64,000 nt of DNA from positions 62,001-126,000 of IMG/VR virus record IMGVR_UViG_3300007760_001422. The stretch is one strand, 5' to 3'. Position 1 is the first letter of the stretch. Every line of letters begins with the position of its first letter. The position numbers were made by a program, and so were the translations under genes. Positions 20,901 through 28,639 of the stretch are shown one piece after another. A model generated the notes under the pieces. It ran no database searches and was not told where the DNA came from. It was given only the letters and a program-made list of their open reading frames with translations. This DNA comes from a virus.

Positions 20901-21984
20901 GCTGATTACCATCAATTTCTTCCAGTTCATGTTCTTTTTCTAGAGCAAACCAGTCCATCAATCCATCTGGATCATTCGTACTAACATGTATACATATGTC
21001 GTTAGTTTTTGGATCTATGTATGGCTCGCACTCCGTTTTATTAACCCATGGCGGCAAAATTGTATTTTTTAAACCCGGTGGTTGAGGGGGCGGCTCTATG
21101 TCCTTTTCCTCTTCTTTTTTACATTTAATTCCAGCAACGTTGCCGGATTTCCCGACCATTTCAACCACGCAGCCCTTGTAATCACCTTGCCACTTTTCCT
21201 GAACTGCCTTCCATTCTTCTCCCGCATACCCCTCGAACCCGGGGCGCTCACTAGCCCAATCTATCACTGCGGCAGATGCCATTAGGTGCAACCATTCTTC
21301 ATACTGGGCGCCGGTCATTTTTTCGCCCTTCATATAGCCGCTTTTGATTTTGCCTTTTATTTTGTCATACGGGGCATCCTTGGCGGCGATGTCATATTCT
21401 GCGTTATAGATCTGACTGGCTTCATCCAGATCGAATCCGATGTCAGGCCATGGAATGGGATCCGGAAGCAGGATGTGATTTAAATATTTTACCTTTAATG
21501 ATTCTACGTAGGCAGCTGCCTCTTTCCACTTATCTTCTGAAAATGGGGGGCCGAAAACTTTTTGTTCCTCAAATTTTGTAGTATAATTTTTTGTTGTGTC
21601 TTTGGCAACAGTGATCAGGGTTTTAATTGGAGGCTTTTTGCCATCACCTGTAGGCTCTTTAAGAAACTCAACTTCGATTACATATTTCTGTAAATCGGAG
21701 ACAAGTCCAGCTTTTAATTTGAGCAAATACTCCGCCGGCGTTGGCCTGTTTTTTACTGGGATTTCTAGCCATTCTTCTACTTTGTCATGGAAAAACAAAG
21801 AGCCCTTATTGTTGTATGTAGTCTTGTTTATACCGGCAAACGGTTCTGGCTTTTGCACGATGTCATCGTGGAGTTTGCGCAAGGCACTATTTCCAGCCAT
21901 GCCGGGTGAAATTAGGTCGTGAAGGCCGGGGTTGTCTTTAACCGGCCATTTTTTACCTTTTCTATCTGTATAGACTAAAGCCAT
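14980..21984 (-). CDS. Giant virion protein of unknown fold (2334 aa)
   Basis: I do not recognise this protein. It starts at ATG 21984 behind TAGGAG (spacing about six). The N-terminal 330 residues are rich in Lys, Pro and aromatics. Residues about 640-720 are highly charged. Residues about 800-840 form an Ala/Lys/Arg helix (AYAKAARAKAEASRAK) likely to coil. Residues about 970-1040 are strongly hydrophobic and helical (FLLSGSISLKFDLFSSFSV and following), which could be a buried coiled core or a membrane-active segment. The C-terminus is Asp-rich. It lies between the beta-rich spike protein and gp25, inside the baseplate operon. A tail-tube, hub or injected-protein role is possible; a classical tape measure would be more uniformly helical. 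Position and size make a virion role likely. Confidence 0.75.
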   Translation of the reverse strand: MALVYTDRKGKKWPVKDNPGLHDLISPGMAGNSALRKLHDDIVQKPEPFAGINKTTYNNKGSLFFHDKVEEWLEIPVKNRPTPAEYLLKLKAGLVSDLQKYVIEVEFLKEPTGDGKKPPIKTLITVAKDTTKNYTTKFEEQKVFGPPFSEDKWKEAAAYVESLKVKYLNHILLPDPIPWPDIGFDLDEASQIYNAEYDIAAKDAPYDKIKGKIKSGYMKGEKMTGAQYEEWLHLMASAAVIDWASERPGFEGYAGEEWKAVQEKWQGDYKGCVVEMVGKSGNVAGIKCKKEEEKDIEPPPQPPGLKNTILPPWVNKTECEPYIDPKTNDICIHVSTNDPDGLMDWFALEKEHELEEIDGNQLLTYFAAKGLYLLYSYYDRDLNMYQSYLKNEEQFKKIIKNLNNRKYWYYDKNLVLAGLLIRVPHEGWQKFAPPAPPMPELPRAKYTCVVNTKTYDVIVGALQVIMGYYQGLIEEQKEVVLKPPVDLNVEVKNMKAFKAKLKNHLKINGLEWRANKDDLIEIGFRENYTVQYIAINQESDDLDPIASEVRMQMIKDAATTEYMSFERMTTKGEISGSEVVALRIGESCLGDIFEDRTANALIKDSYFMILRFFATQSAIQDTSWQTFVALFIKTVPRVRISLRTKEAPHKETDTSKLDELIKQMDSKSEKTESQKAEEDVVIRKKEFKRGLAKRARGRKDTLGYIKDIENILDTMSGLDDVFQQFLHKYDLAGIVNELLRCLGLALSWDEILRLACEAVLDELEKTDGGQSLAIFMNSLDAASGAGGLMGSILANANALAGGVSELEQIHKKTQTAYAKAARAKAEASRAKMRTDSQTDLINNYSFRKEVLAAVKTSQWNSELESWAVEADKIGVDVEGAFGPVGEDYNYTEDGEPIEQALDDAVGTLTELEIVAGDAVIKQNAAAMSVPRISMGSSKKAKLQLLNAIDGLTDVQKDELCRHLIKKFKVAKDTIMALLGMLKFLLSGSISLKFDLFSSFSVSDIMGYIIMRAEQLLKQIITKLIAEAIRALLEALLFACKELQNDLANQALPDITLCEALGPQCEPIVAQIFQDHGIEPVQDMVEDIAVATSPIELCELLQGEASPATLKMIKNIIIAQYPQFEPYFYSKQKINDFFGEFAKYLQTEICEQIQAFPPEAVNDACLAAETAQIFKEGTPQEIKDILGPEKQRVRDRIKELQDLANKPLDIPDNCQLFPPNPAPMNFMLDMVLESVMGAVSMSYNSSIQGQKKSIAQGSIVGPSVTGGVVASGMGKATRKIGQAEEGDDMPSMKSGKTIEEVAMAAVRSSKYLLADYRAMLGEADTYNLRSFPPAESPNGKTYYDVGDTVQLRHTNTENPTWGVRVSSPHYVMQNPWTDVENESIIYQYNDENISEKDNIGKNKLQEDFGEYIDNRLGQNLWMEVGGIDKGTTAIIDSFFGRPNSSFPGGAQDKNDFYTKLNLCMFGEVGQLIQKSPLFLARNFNKLDFLPGPTRQEEIDGCGPKSSFLNEEQIMDMMRDRYKKLNQYACDPETSELITKGDRDPVVQVVLEGLTLAIIRTAITETFFKCLPFLTEFGSYDIFKEDIVSDFVAEWIRRSVENAGNTFHGLHEVDEVMEVIGDSAISLLEFRNRERGVFETTSEPMEAIHQLANEETYAMIKSLEDELSTAFGTHRVFRGIEQAYYMHNRSYKVHDIPYMYFNPYMTIVGDGGIFTGYEQDTMHFWVTEGNGTPADESIGEIPGSAMDIYMPGGHELYSELEKRNGKLILEKYMRLEGVKAPIKELMQTTIDYPGNPTPGQFTPEAINHAWGSFASMEWTHSKDFWQMALLHTFIEYPVGLTGADPTAPNSGPVKLTANAELIKQARRGHPRDSAWSQIAETKVLKKMGLNYRGVVSVQKLHEIFSAVPDNELKVDSGWGLCSGTNLGTYDIKQDWLTKIKFTDLFNTCDWGLRLVYVLPEQNQPAELRSSAKSGFLATDEWESSLWGQYVDNDISFLEKSYYTKFMWNSTEKFEKEMKNFSKARRVTGGGGTVDFWMNEEMLSMHMYQFLNKNTTWTTPRQAHHNINESNVGNIHYAIPLDAEEQPIHDLDFNDFYTYGFEAFTNPKTGYCHAKYPINTLMHAMFVDQDTLRAKLLSDHIPLRKIAAAMMLHSISHFDSHAAFVGKFDNTKSLIFSLLRNYAFGDEYTYRDEVTTQNPKDMSDAAKDKHGLGFEIPIIPGMPPNLAAIFMATPWEILKGIATLIEGWECPDGEKRGACIDGMKPNWKRGPAPWFGTNGAWTQLGQVVWALDLALNYDIEDAIDNYIEDLFPDSDAKDTKDDDCEDEPKLIAPPNKD

Positions 21985-21992
21985 TATTGCTC

Positions 21993-23147
21993 CTAATTTG
22001 TATTATTGTGTTCACTGTTAAAATAACCATCTCCCCACGCCTCACAATAGTTGTTTTTCCAACCCAGCAAACCACCGGGTTTTGGCGATAATGAGGTGGG
22101 TTTGGGCATGCCCCTTAATACGAGAAGGTCTTTTTGTGTTTTTGTAAAATGATCTTTCATTGTCTGAACTCCAGAGATTACACATTCCATGCTTAAAGTT
22201 ACCGGAATGGCAAAAAACGGAGAAAAGTGCCAATGCTTTGCTACGTTCAAATTATACTTCATTTGGTAAAGGAAGCCGTCATGGACGACGCCGGCGAGCT
22301 TATCAATCAAGTTGGCTAGCTCTATTAGTGCTTTAGATAAATCATCACCCTTTGGGATTGGCTGCAGGCCTTCAGTCTTATTACCGGCAATAAGATCAAT
22401 GCCTCCCCCGGACAGAATTTCTGTGTCACCATTTTGTGAATTTTTTGCATCAACGGGGCCATAACCACCGTCTCCGCCGGCCGTAGTGATAATTTTTATT
22501 CCCTCTCTTCCTATGAGTCGAATTTGATCCGCTTTAATTCCAATCGCTGATCTTGGATAAGTGTTACCAACAAAGCCAGACGTTAACTTAAAGTTTTCAT
22601 CTATTTTGGTTTTCTGGCTTATATATATTCGGGCTGCGTCCTTTTCGAAATCAGGATCTGCATAAACGCGCTCGCCCTCTTCATTCACCCTCTGGGCGCT
22701 AGCGCCTTGCATGCCGACCACTATGTCAATGGCCGCGGCTTGGGTGTCTCCATCACCGCCATAACCAGAGGCGCGGCTTCTGGGACGATCACGGCCAAGG
22801 ACTATAAAAGTATTAGTCTGTTGACCGCCTTGACCAGTAATTACTTTCTCGTTTGGTGCGTCTATACGCTTGGGCATTGGTTCGGGCATTACATTGCCCG
22901 CAACACCGGGTTCATACTGCTCTTTGTGTAGCTCTTTCATCAGCCTGTCTCTTCCGAGATCTACGGCCTTTTTGTTGATCTGCACTCTAGTGTCTTTTAA
23001 CAGATCATCGAAAAAGCCCTCGCCGGAGCCTATTGTGTTGGCTAGTTTGGCATCTTCAATATCCGATTTGATCCTAGCTGCAACCTTTTTTATCTCTGCT
23101 AATCCTGTTACTTGCTGCAGATAATTTTCTTCTATTTCGTCGACCAT
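21993..23147 (-). CDS. Baseplate/spike protein with VgrG-like beta segment
   Basis: This 384-residue protein begins behind AGGGG at ATG 23147. The N-terminal 70 residues are helical. Residues about 160-235 contain ARIYISQKTKID and then SAIGIKADQIRLIGREGIKI, a regular alternation of short strands typical of the beta-prism or beta-helix of gp5/VgrG-like spikes. A Gly-rich segment (GGDGGYG) and a loop with an Asn-Gly repeat follow. The C-terminal third is mixed helix and strand. It lies 21 nt after the large hub gene and 8 nt before the 2334-residue gene. The family function is inferred from the repeated beta pattern and position; no enzymatic motif is visible. Confidence 0.7.
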   Translation of the reverse strand: MVDEIEENYLQQVTGLAEIKKVAARIKSDIEDAKLANTIGSGEGFFDDLLKDTRVQINKKAVDLGRDRLMKELHKEQYEPGVAGNVMPEPMPKRIDAPNEKVITGQGGQQTNTFIVLGRDRPRSRASGYGGDGDTQAAAIDIVVGMQGASAQRVNEEGERVYADPDFEKDAARIYISQKTKIDENFKLTSGFVGNTYPRSAIGIKADQIRLIGREGIKIITTAGGDGGYGPVDAKNSQNGDTEILSGGGIDLIAGNKTEGLQPIPKGDDLSKALIELANLIDKLAGVVHDGFLYQMKYNLNVAKHWHFSPFFAIPVTLSMECVISGVQTMKDHFTKTQKDLLVLRGMPKPTSLSPKPGGLLGWKNNYCEAWGDGYFNSEHNNTN

Positions 23148-23168
23148 GTTTCCCCTAATGTATTATTA

Positions 23169-26100
23169 CTATTTAGCATTTGGATGCAGTTTTGCTGCAG
23201 AAGCCCCGACATGACCTCTCACCAATGTCCACTCATTCCAATATGGCTTTGCCATCCTAGGACTAGCTAATCCTTTTTGAACTGCCTGTGCGGGAGGATA
23301 CATCAGTGTATATGGAACTTTGCTATTCTCCACCTTTCTTTGGCCACAACAATTCATTGAGTTTGCCTTTCCTTTTTTATTCCAACATTTTCTGGATCCT
23401 TTCTTCGGGCACTTATAACCAAACATCGCTATAGCTCGATCTCTTTTGATGGAATTATATTTCCAGCCGCCGCGTGGGCTCTTGGGCCTGTTAGCATTCC
23501 CAGCCCTCACCCAGCCTTTCCACCTGCCGAAGTAATTTGCCATAAATGCTCGTGGGTGACAACCGCACCTAATTCTAACACATGGTTGTCGTTTTTTACT
23601 GCCGCAATTACCCATCGCGTAATTAAGATCTGGAAAACCAATCCAACAGCCATCGGGAACTAGGTTACCGGCAGCGTCTTTTACATGGAGTAGAAATGCT
23701 GCGCATTTGCAGTCGCGGGCCTTAATTCTTCTTCTTGTGTATTTCTTGCCATTTTTTCTATAGTGTTTGGGCCATTTGCCGCCATATTTGGCGCAGCGTT
23801 TACACTTCCCGCCCTTGCTGCCCCATTTGCCGCCTCCTACATAGAGCCCTTTTTTCATGTTGGCGGCGTGGCCTAGGTTCTGTGCGTAATTTAGTTTGTG
23901 CCTATATCGACAAAGCACGTTTCTGCAGCCTCCTCCGCCTTGCTGGTGGAACAGATACATGATCAGTGGAGTGAAGGCGTGACCTTTACCAATAAGGCGC
24001 TGAGCCAAGCGAATCTTTTTGCACATTGTATGGGCCGTACGAAAAGCCTGCACATAAGGATTTAAAGCATGTTTTATATCTCTGATAAATAGAACAGAGT
24101 GATGTGGGGAGGATGGTGCCCCTTTATATTTTCTATAGCCCACCCATGATCGATTATTAAATTGCCATAAACCACTATAACCACCAGCATTAATACAATT
24201 AACTGTTCCATGAGATTCTATATAGGCCATGGTTTTAACATGAGCAACAAACTCTTCATATGGATAGGGATAGTGTTTTTCGTAAAATTTGCACGCCTTG
24301 GCAATGGCATCTTCGGCGGCAGGGACATACGTTTTCCGTCTTGTTCCCGCGGGATATTTAAACCCACTACCTAGATTGCCATAATCAACAAATCCGGTGC
24401 TGCCGGGGTGGCACGGATCATCAACTGGTGCAATCGGTGGTGTGGCTGCTTTAATCTTTTCTTCTATCTCTTTAATCCTTTTTGTCCACTTTTTCTTTGC
24501 CGTTGATAAAAGCTTTGCTTTTGCCTTGGCGGCATCCGCTGTCATTGCACCTTCCGAGTCGGGTGGCCATGGTTTATCCGGTGGCGCCGCGGAAGGTATT
24601 CCGGAGGCCTGTGTAGATAAGAAAAGATTAGTTATGGTTTTATCATCTGGAGGGTGTCCTTTTTTAAGCGGCCAACCATACTTTTTTATCTCTTTGTCAA
24701 CCATTCCAAGCTGTTCTTGCGCTTGTGCTAAAGTGTCTTCTAGTTTTTTCATAGCCTTATCGGCTTTTTCTTTTTCTTTTGCGGCTTTCTCGGCAGCGGC
24801 TTTGTCTGCCGCGGTCTTTTCCTCCTGCGATAACTTGGCGCCCTTGTTTTTGATCCACTCCAAATGTTTTGGTTGTTTCTCTACCGTTTCAAAAAATAAA
24901 CGAATTTTTTCTGCTTTTTCGGCTTCCGCTTTCTTCTCTGGTTGTTTTTGGACCAACTCTAGAAGCGCAGCTTTGAGTTTTTCATATTTTGCCTTCTGTG
25001 CAGCTACATCTTTCACAGAGACTCCGGCACCGAAGATATTGGTCATAGCAGCCTTGTGTACCAAGGCTATTTCATGAACTATGTAATTTGGCCACGCGAT
25101 TGAATCGTTGGTGGGTTTTTTCTTATCATTTTTTGTAAAATTCATCATTGACTCGGTTTTTAAAAGTTCCAATGCAGGGGTACCACCCAGCCCAGCGGGT
25201 TGCTGCTGGCCCAAAACACCTTTAGGCGGCGTATCAAATATCGAACCATATGTATCTGTAATTTTCTTATCAAGGAATTCTGTTGACCATATGGCTTCAA
25301 TCAAGCCACTAACTTTGTTAAATTCTTCTATGTATGTTAGTAGGGCTGCATTAACTTGCAAATTTGCAGGGTTTTCCACTTTGGGTGGAGGCAACTTTTG
25401 TGGCTTGAGGGACTTTACTCCACCTGCTTGCTTTGGCAGTGTTGATGTGCCTTGTTTTATTTTTCCGAGCATAAGGCGCGCAATGTTGTCGACCAAAATT
25501 TTGGCTGCCCACAAAGGGGCATGGGTTCCATCATAGGCAGTCTTGCTGGCAGTTGGATATCCCTTCATCAATTCAAACGGCTCAACGTAATAAACATTTT
25601 GACTAGCCATAGACACTAGATTTTTTCTAATAGACTTATTTCTGGCGCGGCGGCTGCCATTTTTATACCACGGTGATTTTGGATTAATTAAGACGCTCAT
25701 TTTGTCCCAGCCGGCGTCCGGGTTCTTCTTTAGATATCTTAAAATTCTTTTGGATCTGCTCGGATAAGATCTTGCATATCCGCCCTTCCATAAGCCAACT
25801 CTAACACACGGCGGACAGCCAGAAAAGATTATTGTGGCTGATGGGCATAATCTTTTTATTTTGGTGCATAAAAGAGCAGCGTGTTTGCCGGCCAAGGACG
25901 CTTTTGGGCCGTTGCCGCCAAGGGTTATCATAACAAGGCCAACATTTCTAGTCAAGTGTTTTTTGATCATTGTCCAGCCATGACCTGTTGCGAAGAATGT
26001 AACGTCCTTGCCTCCCCAACATGTTACACCGCGTTGAATTTGTTCTTGCAGCGATTGCTTCGCTGCTTCCGCTTTCCCAACCTTTTTCTTTAATTTTTTG

Positions 26101-27110
26101 TAAGTCTGCCTATATCTAGAGCCTTTTCTTACTACATTGGTATACCCCAAGTCTTTCGCGAACTTTTTAAAATAGGCACCTATGGCCCCTTTAGCTTGGC
26201 TGTCACCCATTATAATGGCCTTTGCGTGGGTGCCTCTTGGTTGCAGCGAAACGCCGACGTGAGTTGGGTTGGCATTAACGCCGGCCAGTGCGTTGCTGCT
26301 ATTATTGTTTTTCTTAAGTGTTCCGTCGACACAATCACCATTATCAAAATTGTTGCCGGCTCCGCCCGGGCCGCCGGGTCCGCCTTGAGTATGCACGGCA
26401 GGCTCTGTACTGTTAACCATGCTCACGTATATTGGGCCGCTCCAGTTGTGCTTGTCTGTATAGTCAACCCATACCAAGTCCCCGGGCTTTGGTTCCTCTA
26501 GGGTGTCCGTTTGTGCAATAAAAGTATCGTGCATATCAATTATTGGTTGGTGGGGTCCGGGAGTATGGCTCCCGTCGTCCAGTGCCGATGGTTCAGCTAT
26601 GTGCGAATGCAACTCTGGTATTCTTACTTTGATTTCAACAAAGACCGGATTATCTGATACTAGTGCAGCTACGGAACTGATCATCTTACCCAACCACGAA
26701 GTGCCTTGATTTGAGCCGCCGGCTGGTTTTTTGCCCGATTTACCCACGTCAACACGGAGCACAACACCAACATATGGGCCCGAGCCTTTCAGTGAATCTG
26801 ACTTGTATTGGTCTTCTGCTGATGATTTAGTGGCAGAAAAGAATGAATCTAATTTTGGATCAAAAGAGCGATATACTTGTGGCGGTTCAAGATTATTCAA
26901 AGAACCATATGGCCAACTAGGGCCGGCAGTCGTGGCTGTTTGGTTTTGGGGGGCGCCCGTGGTGGCCGGTTTTTTTGATTTTCCCTCTGTTTTTGTTGCA
27001 GCATCCTTTGGGGTTGCCGGTGTTTTGGGTGGCTTCGAAGGTGGTGGTGGCTTTGTCGCTGCAGGTTTTGTTGCGGGGGGCTTCCCGGGCACTATTGGCT
27101 TTGCTCCCAT
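23169..27110 (-). CDS. Baseplate hub/spike with SGNH esterase, lytic transglycosylase and Cys-rich tail
   Basis: A 1313-residue multidomain protein, probably the cell-puncturing hub. Residues 1-65 are a Pro/Lys/Thr-rich linker. Residues about 110-235 look like a gp5-type OB fold (YVGVVLRVDVG, PKPGDLVWVDY). Residues about 295-550 are an SGNH hydrolase: GDSQ with Ser304, GGN with Asn400, and DGTH with Asp527 and His530. A Lys/Ala/Glu coiled segment spans 700-890. Residues about 935-1080 are a soluble-lytic-transglycosylase-like domain with Glu965 in YIESHG and GGYSGLWQFN. Residues 1062-1255 carry 15 cysteines in a Lys/Arg-rich context (CKRC, CKC, RCGC, NCC), possibly zinc-binding or disulphide-linked. 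The fusion suggests cleavage of glycan strands plus removal of an acyl group from the cell wall or polysaccharide. The start follows GAGG at about ten bases. Confidence 0.85.
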   Translation of the reverse strand: MGAKPIVPGKPPATKPAATKPPPPSKPPKTPATPKDAATKTEGKSKKPATTGAPQNQTATTAGPSWPYGSLNNLEPPQVYRSFDPKLDSFFSATKSSAEDQYKSDSLKGSGPYVGVVLRVDVGKSGKKPAGGSNQGTSWLGKMISSVAALVSDNPVFVEIKVRIPELHSHIAEPSALDDGSHTPGPHQPIIDMHDTFIAQTDTLEEPKPGDLVWVDYTDKHNWSGPIYVSMVNSTEPAVHTQGGPGGPGGAGNNFDNGDCVDGTLKKNNNSSNALAGVNANPTHVGVSLQPRGTHAKAIIMGDSQAKGAIGAYFKKFAKDLGYTNVVRKGSRYRQTYKKLKKKVGKAEAAKQSLQEQIQRGVTCWGGKDVTFFATGHGWTMIKKHLTRNVGLVMITLGGNGPKASLAGKHAALLCTKIKRLCPSATIIFSGCPPCVRVGLWKGGYARSYPSRSKRILRYLKKNPDAGWDKMSVLINPKSPWYKNGSRRARNKSIRKNLVSMASQNVYYVEPFELMKGYPTASKTAYDGTHAPLWAAKILVDNIARLMLGKIKQGTSTLPKQAGGVKSLKPQKLPPPKVENPANLQVNAALLTYIEEFNKVSGLIEAIWSTEFLDKKITDTYGSIFDTPPKGVLGQQQPAGLGGTPALELLKTESMMNFTKNDKKKPTNDSIAWPNYIVHEIALVHKAAMTNIFGAGVSVKDVAAQKAKYEKLKAALLELVQKQPEKKAEAEKAEKIRLFFETVEKQPKHLEWIKNKGAKLSQEEKTAADKAAAEKAAKEKEKADKAMKKLEDTLAQAQEQLGMVDKEIKKYGWPLKKGHPPDDKTITNLFLSTQASGIPSAAPPDKPWPPDSEGAMTADAAKAKAKLLSTAKKKWTKRIKEIEEKIKAATPPIAPVDDPCHPGSTGFVDYGNLGSGFKYPAGTRRKTYVPAAEDAIAKACKFYEKHYPYPYEEFVAHVKTMAYIESHGTVNCINAGGYSGLWQFNNRSWVGYRKYKGAPSSPHHSVLFIRDIKHALNPYVQAFRTAHTMCKKIRLAQRLIGKGHAFTPLIMYLFHQQGGGGCRNVLCRYRHKLNYAQNLGHAANMKKGLYVGGGKWGSKGGKCKRCAKYGGKWPKHYRKNGKKYTRRRIKARDCKCAAFLLHVKDAAGNLVPDGCWIGFPDLNYAMGNCGSKKRQPCVRIRCGCHPRAFMANYFGRWKGWVRAGNANRPKSPRGGWKYNSIKRDRAIAMFGYKCPKKGSRKCWNKKGKANSMNCCGQRKVENSKVPYTLMYPPAQAVQKGLASPRMAKPYWNEWTLVRGHVGASAAKLHPNAK

Positions 27111-27114
27111 GGTA

Positions 27115-27426
27115 CTAATTAGCCTCTTGAATTAAATCAAATATTTGGTCCCTGTCTTCTTCTGATAGTGATTTTGAAGCCGGGCCTTCTTTCTTTTGTA
27201 AAATCGATGTCACTTTCACCAACTGCTCATTTGAGCGCTGCAGCGTTTCAACATATTTTGCTGCAATTATTCCGAGGCTTTTGTGTATTTCTTCAGAAGG
27301 TGATTTTTTAAGTTCAACAACCAAATCGGCCAATAGACTATTTGTGACCGCCCTGTCATTGCGAATGTTTGTGATTGCCTCGTTGATATAAGAATTAATA
27401 CCTTCGTTATCTATTCGTTGTCCCAC
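27115..27426 (-). CDS. Small helical protein overlapping the late sigma gene
   Basis: 103 residues, predicted mostly helical, starting at GTG 27426 inside the last codons of the sigma gene (16-base overlap). No known domain is visible. The C-terminus, SEEDRDQIFDLIQEAN, is acidic and hydrophobic, superficially like the short clamp-binding tails of T4 late-transcription proteins. Because it is translationally coupled to the gp55-like gene, a role as a gp33-like co-activator is worth considering, but this is speculation from position and one short motif. It could equally belong to the following baseplate genes. The ribosome site is weak (AGGGA about 13 bases upstream). Confidence 0.6.
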   Translation of the reverse strand: MGQRIDNEGINSYINEAITNIRNDRAVTNSLLADLVVELKKSPSEEIHKSLGIIAAKYVETLQRSNEQLVKVTSILQKKEGPASKSLSEEDRDQIFDLIQEAN

Positions 27427-28085
27427 TTTGTTTTAAAGTCCCTATATTTGATCCGTAATTTATTAAGATTGCTAACAACCTGTTTGGTGTTCAATCCTGT
27501 TATCTCACGTATATATAGATAAATAGCTTTTTTGTTGAAAATTTCAATATCTTCAGAAGAATCAAATAAAATTTTTATAGCCTCTAATACCTTTCTTTCA
27601 TTTGCTTTAAGTTTCTCCGTTTCCCAAGAATTAATTTCTTCCCACAATATTTTCCAAAATTCAAATCTTTCTCTATCATCATAATACGTATTCTTTGTAA
27701 CCATATATTCTTCGTGGGCTTCTTGGTGTAACGATTCGAATTGAATTTCCCTTTTAGTGCGAATTGCATTCTTTTTAACTTTGTGAATAAACCAATTTTT
27801 AGTTATAACACTAAAATAAGAAAATGCCTTTGGGCCCTTATTCGGATCGAATTTGTCCAAAATGGTTGTAAGCCATATTTTGCACTCTTCTTTTAAAATA
27901 TCAATATTTGGTAAATTTGTAAACTTATACGTATATACAATTTTTTCAACCATTTCATGAAAAACAGGTTCGATAAGTCGTTTATATAAATCTGTTTTTA
28001 TCTTAAGATCATCCGTTGATGCATACAAAACTATTGCATCTTGATGTTCTTTGGTAAAATAATAGTTCTTTTTTCTTTTAGCCAT
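27411..28085 (-). CDS. Late-transcription sigma factor, T4 gp55-like
   Basis: A 224-residue sigma-70-related protein that, in T4-like phages, directs RNA polymerase to TATAAATA late promoters. Residues about 60-105 hold the region-2 core: ECKIWLTTILDKFDPNKG followed by AFSYFSVITKNWFIHKVKK, which matches the DPxKG-x-AFSYF-xxxxRN/KN pattern of gp55 homologues. The C-terminal third is helical and charged and may contact the clamp or co-activator. There is no region 4, as expected for gp55. It lies immediately upstream of the baseplate genes. Candidate cognate TATAAATA boxes are present at 56189 (plus) and 60552 (minus). The start ATG follows AGAAGAG. Confidence 0.9.
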   Translation of the reverse strand: MAKRKKNYYFTKEHQDAIVLYASTDDLKIKTDLYKRLIEPVFHEMVEKIVYTYKFTNLPNIDILKEECKIWLTTILDKFDPNKGPKAFSYFSVITKNWFIHKVKKNAIRTKREIQFESLHQEAHEEYMVTKNTYYDDRERFEFWKILWEEINSWETEKLKANERKVLEAIKILFDSSEDIEIFNKKAIYLYIREITGLNTKQVVSNLNKLRIKYRDFKTKWDNE

Positions 28086-28089
28086 TTTG

Positions 28090-28380
28090 TTACTCTTCTA
28101 CTTCGTTATCTTTTTCTTGAATAAAATCATATAATTCTGCATATGCTTCTACTTCTTCAACAATTTCTTTTGAATGCTGCAGCAAAGACTGCAGTCTTTC
28201 ATCTCCATAAAAAGTCTCTTGATTATAAAGTGCTTCTAGGTGAGCTGAAAAATTATTAAGTTTGTCGACAAGATCTCCGATATTTTCATCATCGGTTAAT
28301 ATTTTCTTCAATAACTGAACAATATACCAAATTAGAAGACCATTAGCTATAACTGATAGTATCAACAGGGTTAAGGTCAT
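28090..28380 (-). CDS. Small membrane-anchored protein (96 aa)
   Basis: Residues 1-25 (LTLLILSVIANGLLIWYIV) form one transmembrane helix. The rest is an acidic, probably coiled cytoplasmic domain with HLEALYNQETFYGDERLQSL. I associate this arrangement with small conserved proteins of marine T4-like phages, without a known function. The ATG overlaps the stop of the zinc-ribbon gene (ATGA), with GAGGAG upstream. It precedes the late sigma gene by 4 nt. No catalytic residues are visible. Confidence 0.7.
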   Translation of the reverse strand: MTLTLLILSVIANGLLIWYIVQLLKKILTDDENIGDLVDKLNNFSAHLEALYNQETFYGDERLQSLLQHSKEIVEEVEAYAELYDFIQEKDNEVEE

Positions 28381-28637
28381 TTTTTAATGCTCCTCTTTTT
28401 AATATTCTTCTTTTCTTTTTTCAAATCTTCTTTGGCATCTTTAATAAAATTTTCCACAACACCACCAACAGGCAGATCTCGGGGGGCCTCTTTATTAACA
28501 GTAAAGAATGTCGATGGAATTCTTTCTAGAGTGTCTTGTTCGTTGCAATGATTACAATCTCTTATCTGCTCCGACATGGAGTGGGTTAGTTCAAACTGTT
28601 CTTCACAACTCTTACAATAATATGTATAGCACGGCAC
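28377..28637 (-). CDS. FmdB-like zinc-ribbon protein
   Basis: 86 residues starting at GTG 28637 (GTG CCG TGC TAT). Two CxxC knuckles, CKSC (residues 8-11) and CNHC (28-31), define an FmdB/CxxC-CxxC zinc ribbon. The C-terminus is very basic (KKEKKNIKKRSIKK). Proteins of this family are widespread in bacteria and marine phages and are thought to act as small regulators, but the target is unknown. It is coupled to the membrane-protein gene by a 4-base overlap. Confidence 0.8.
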   Translation of the reverse strand: MPCYTYYCKSCEEQFELTHSMSEQIRDCNHCNEQDTLERIPSTFFTVNKEAPRDLPVGGVVENFIKDAKEDLKKEKKNIKKRSIKK

Positions 28638-28639
28638 CG

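Noticed and set aside
24397-25077. 226-residue open frame on the plus strand inside the hub gene
   Set aside because: It is the antisense shadow of a Lys/Ala/Glu-rich coiled region; it lacks a ribosome site and gives an implausible Ser/Ala/Phe-rich protein.
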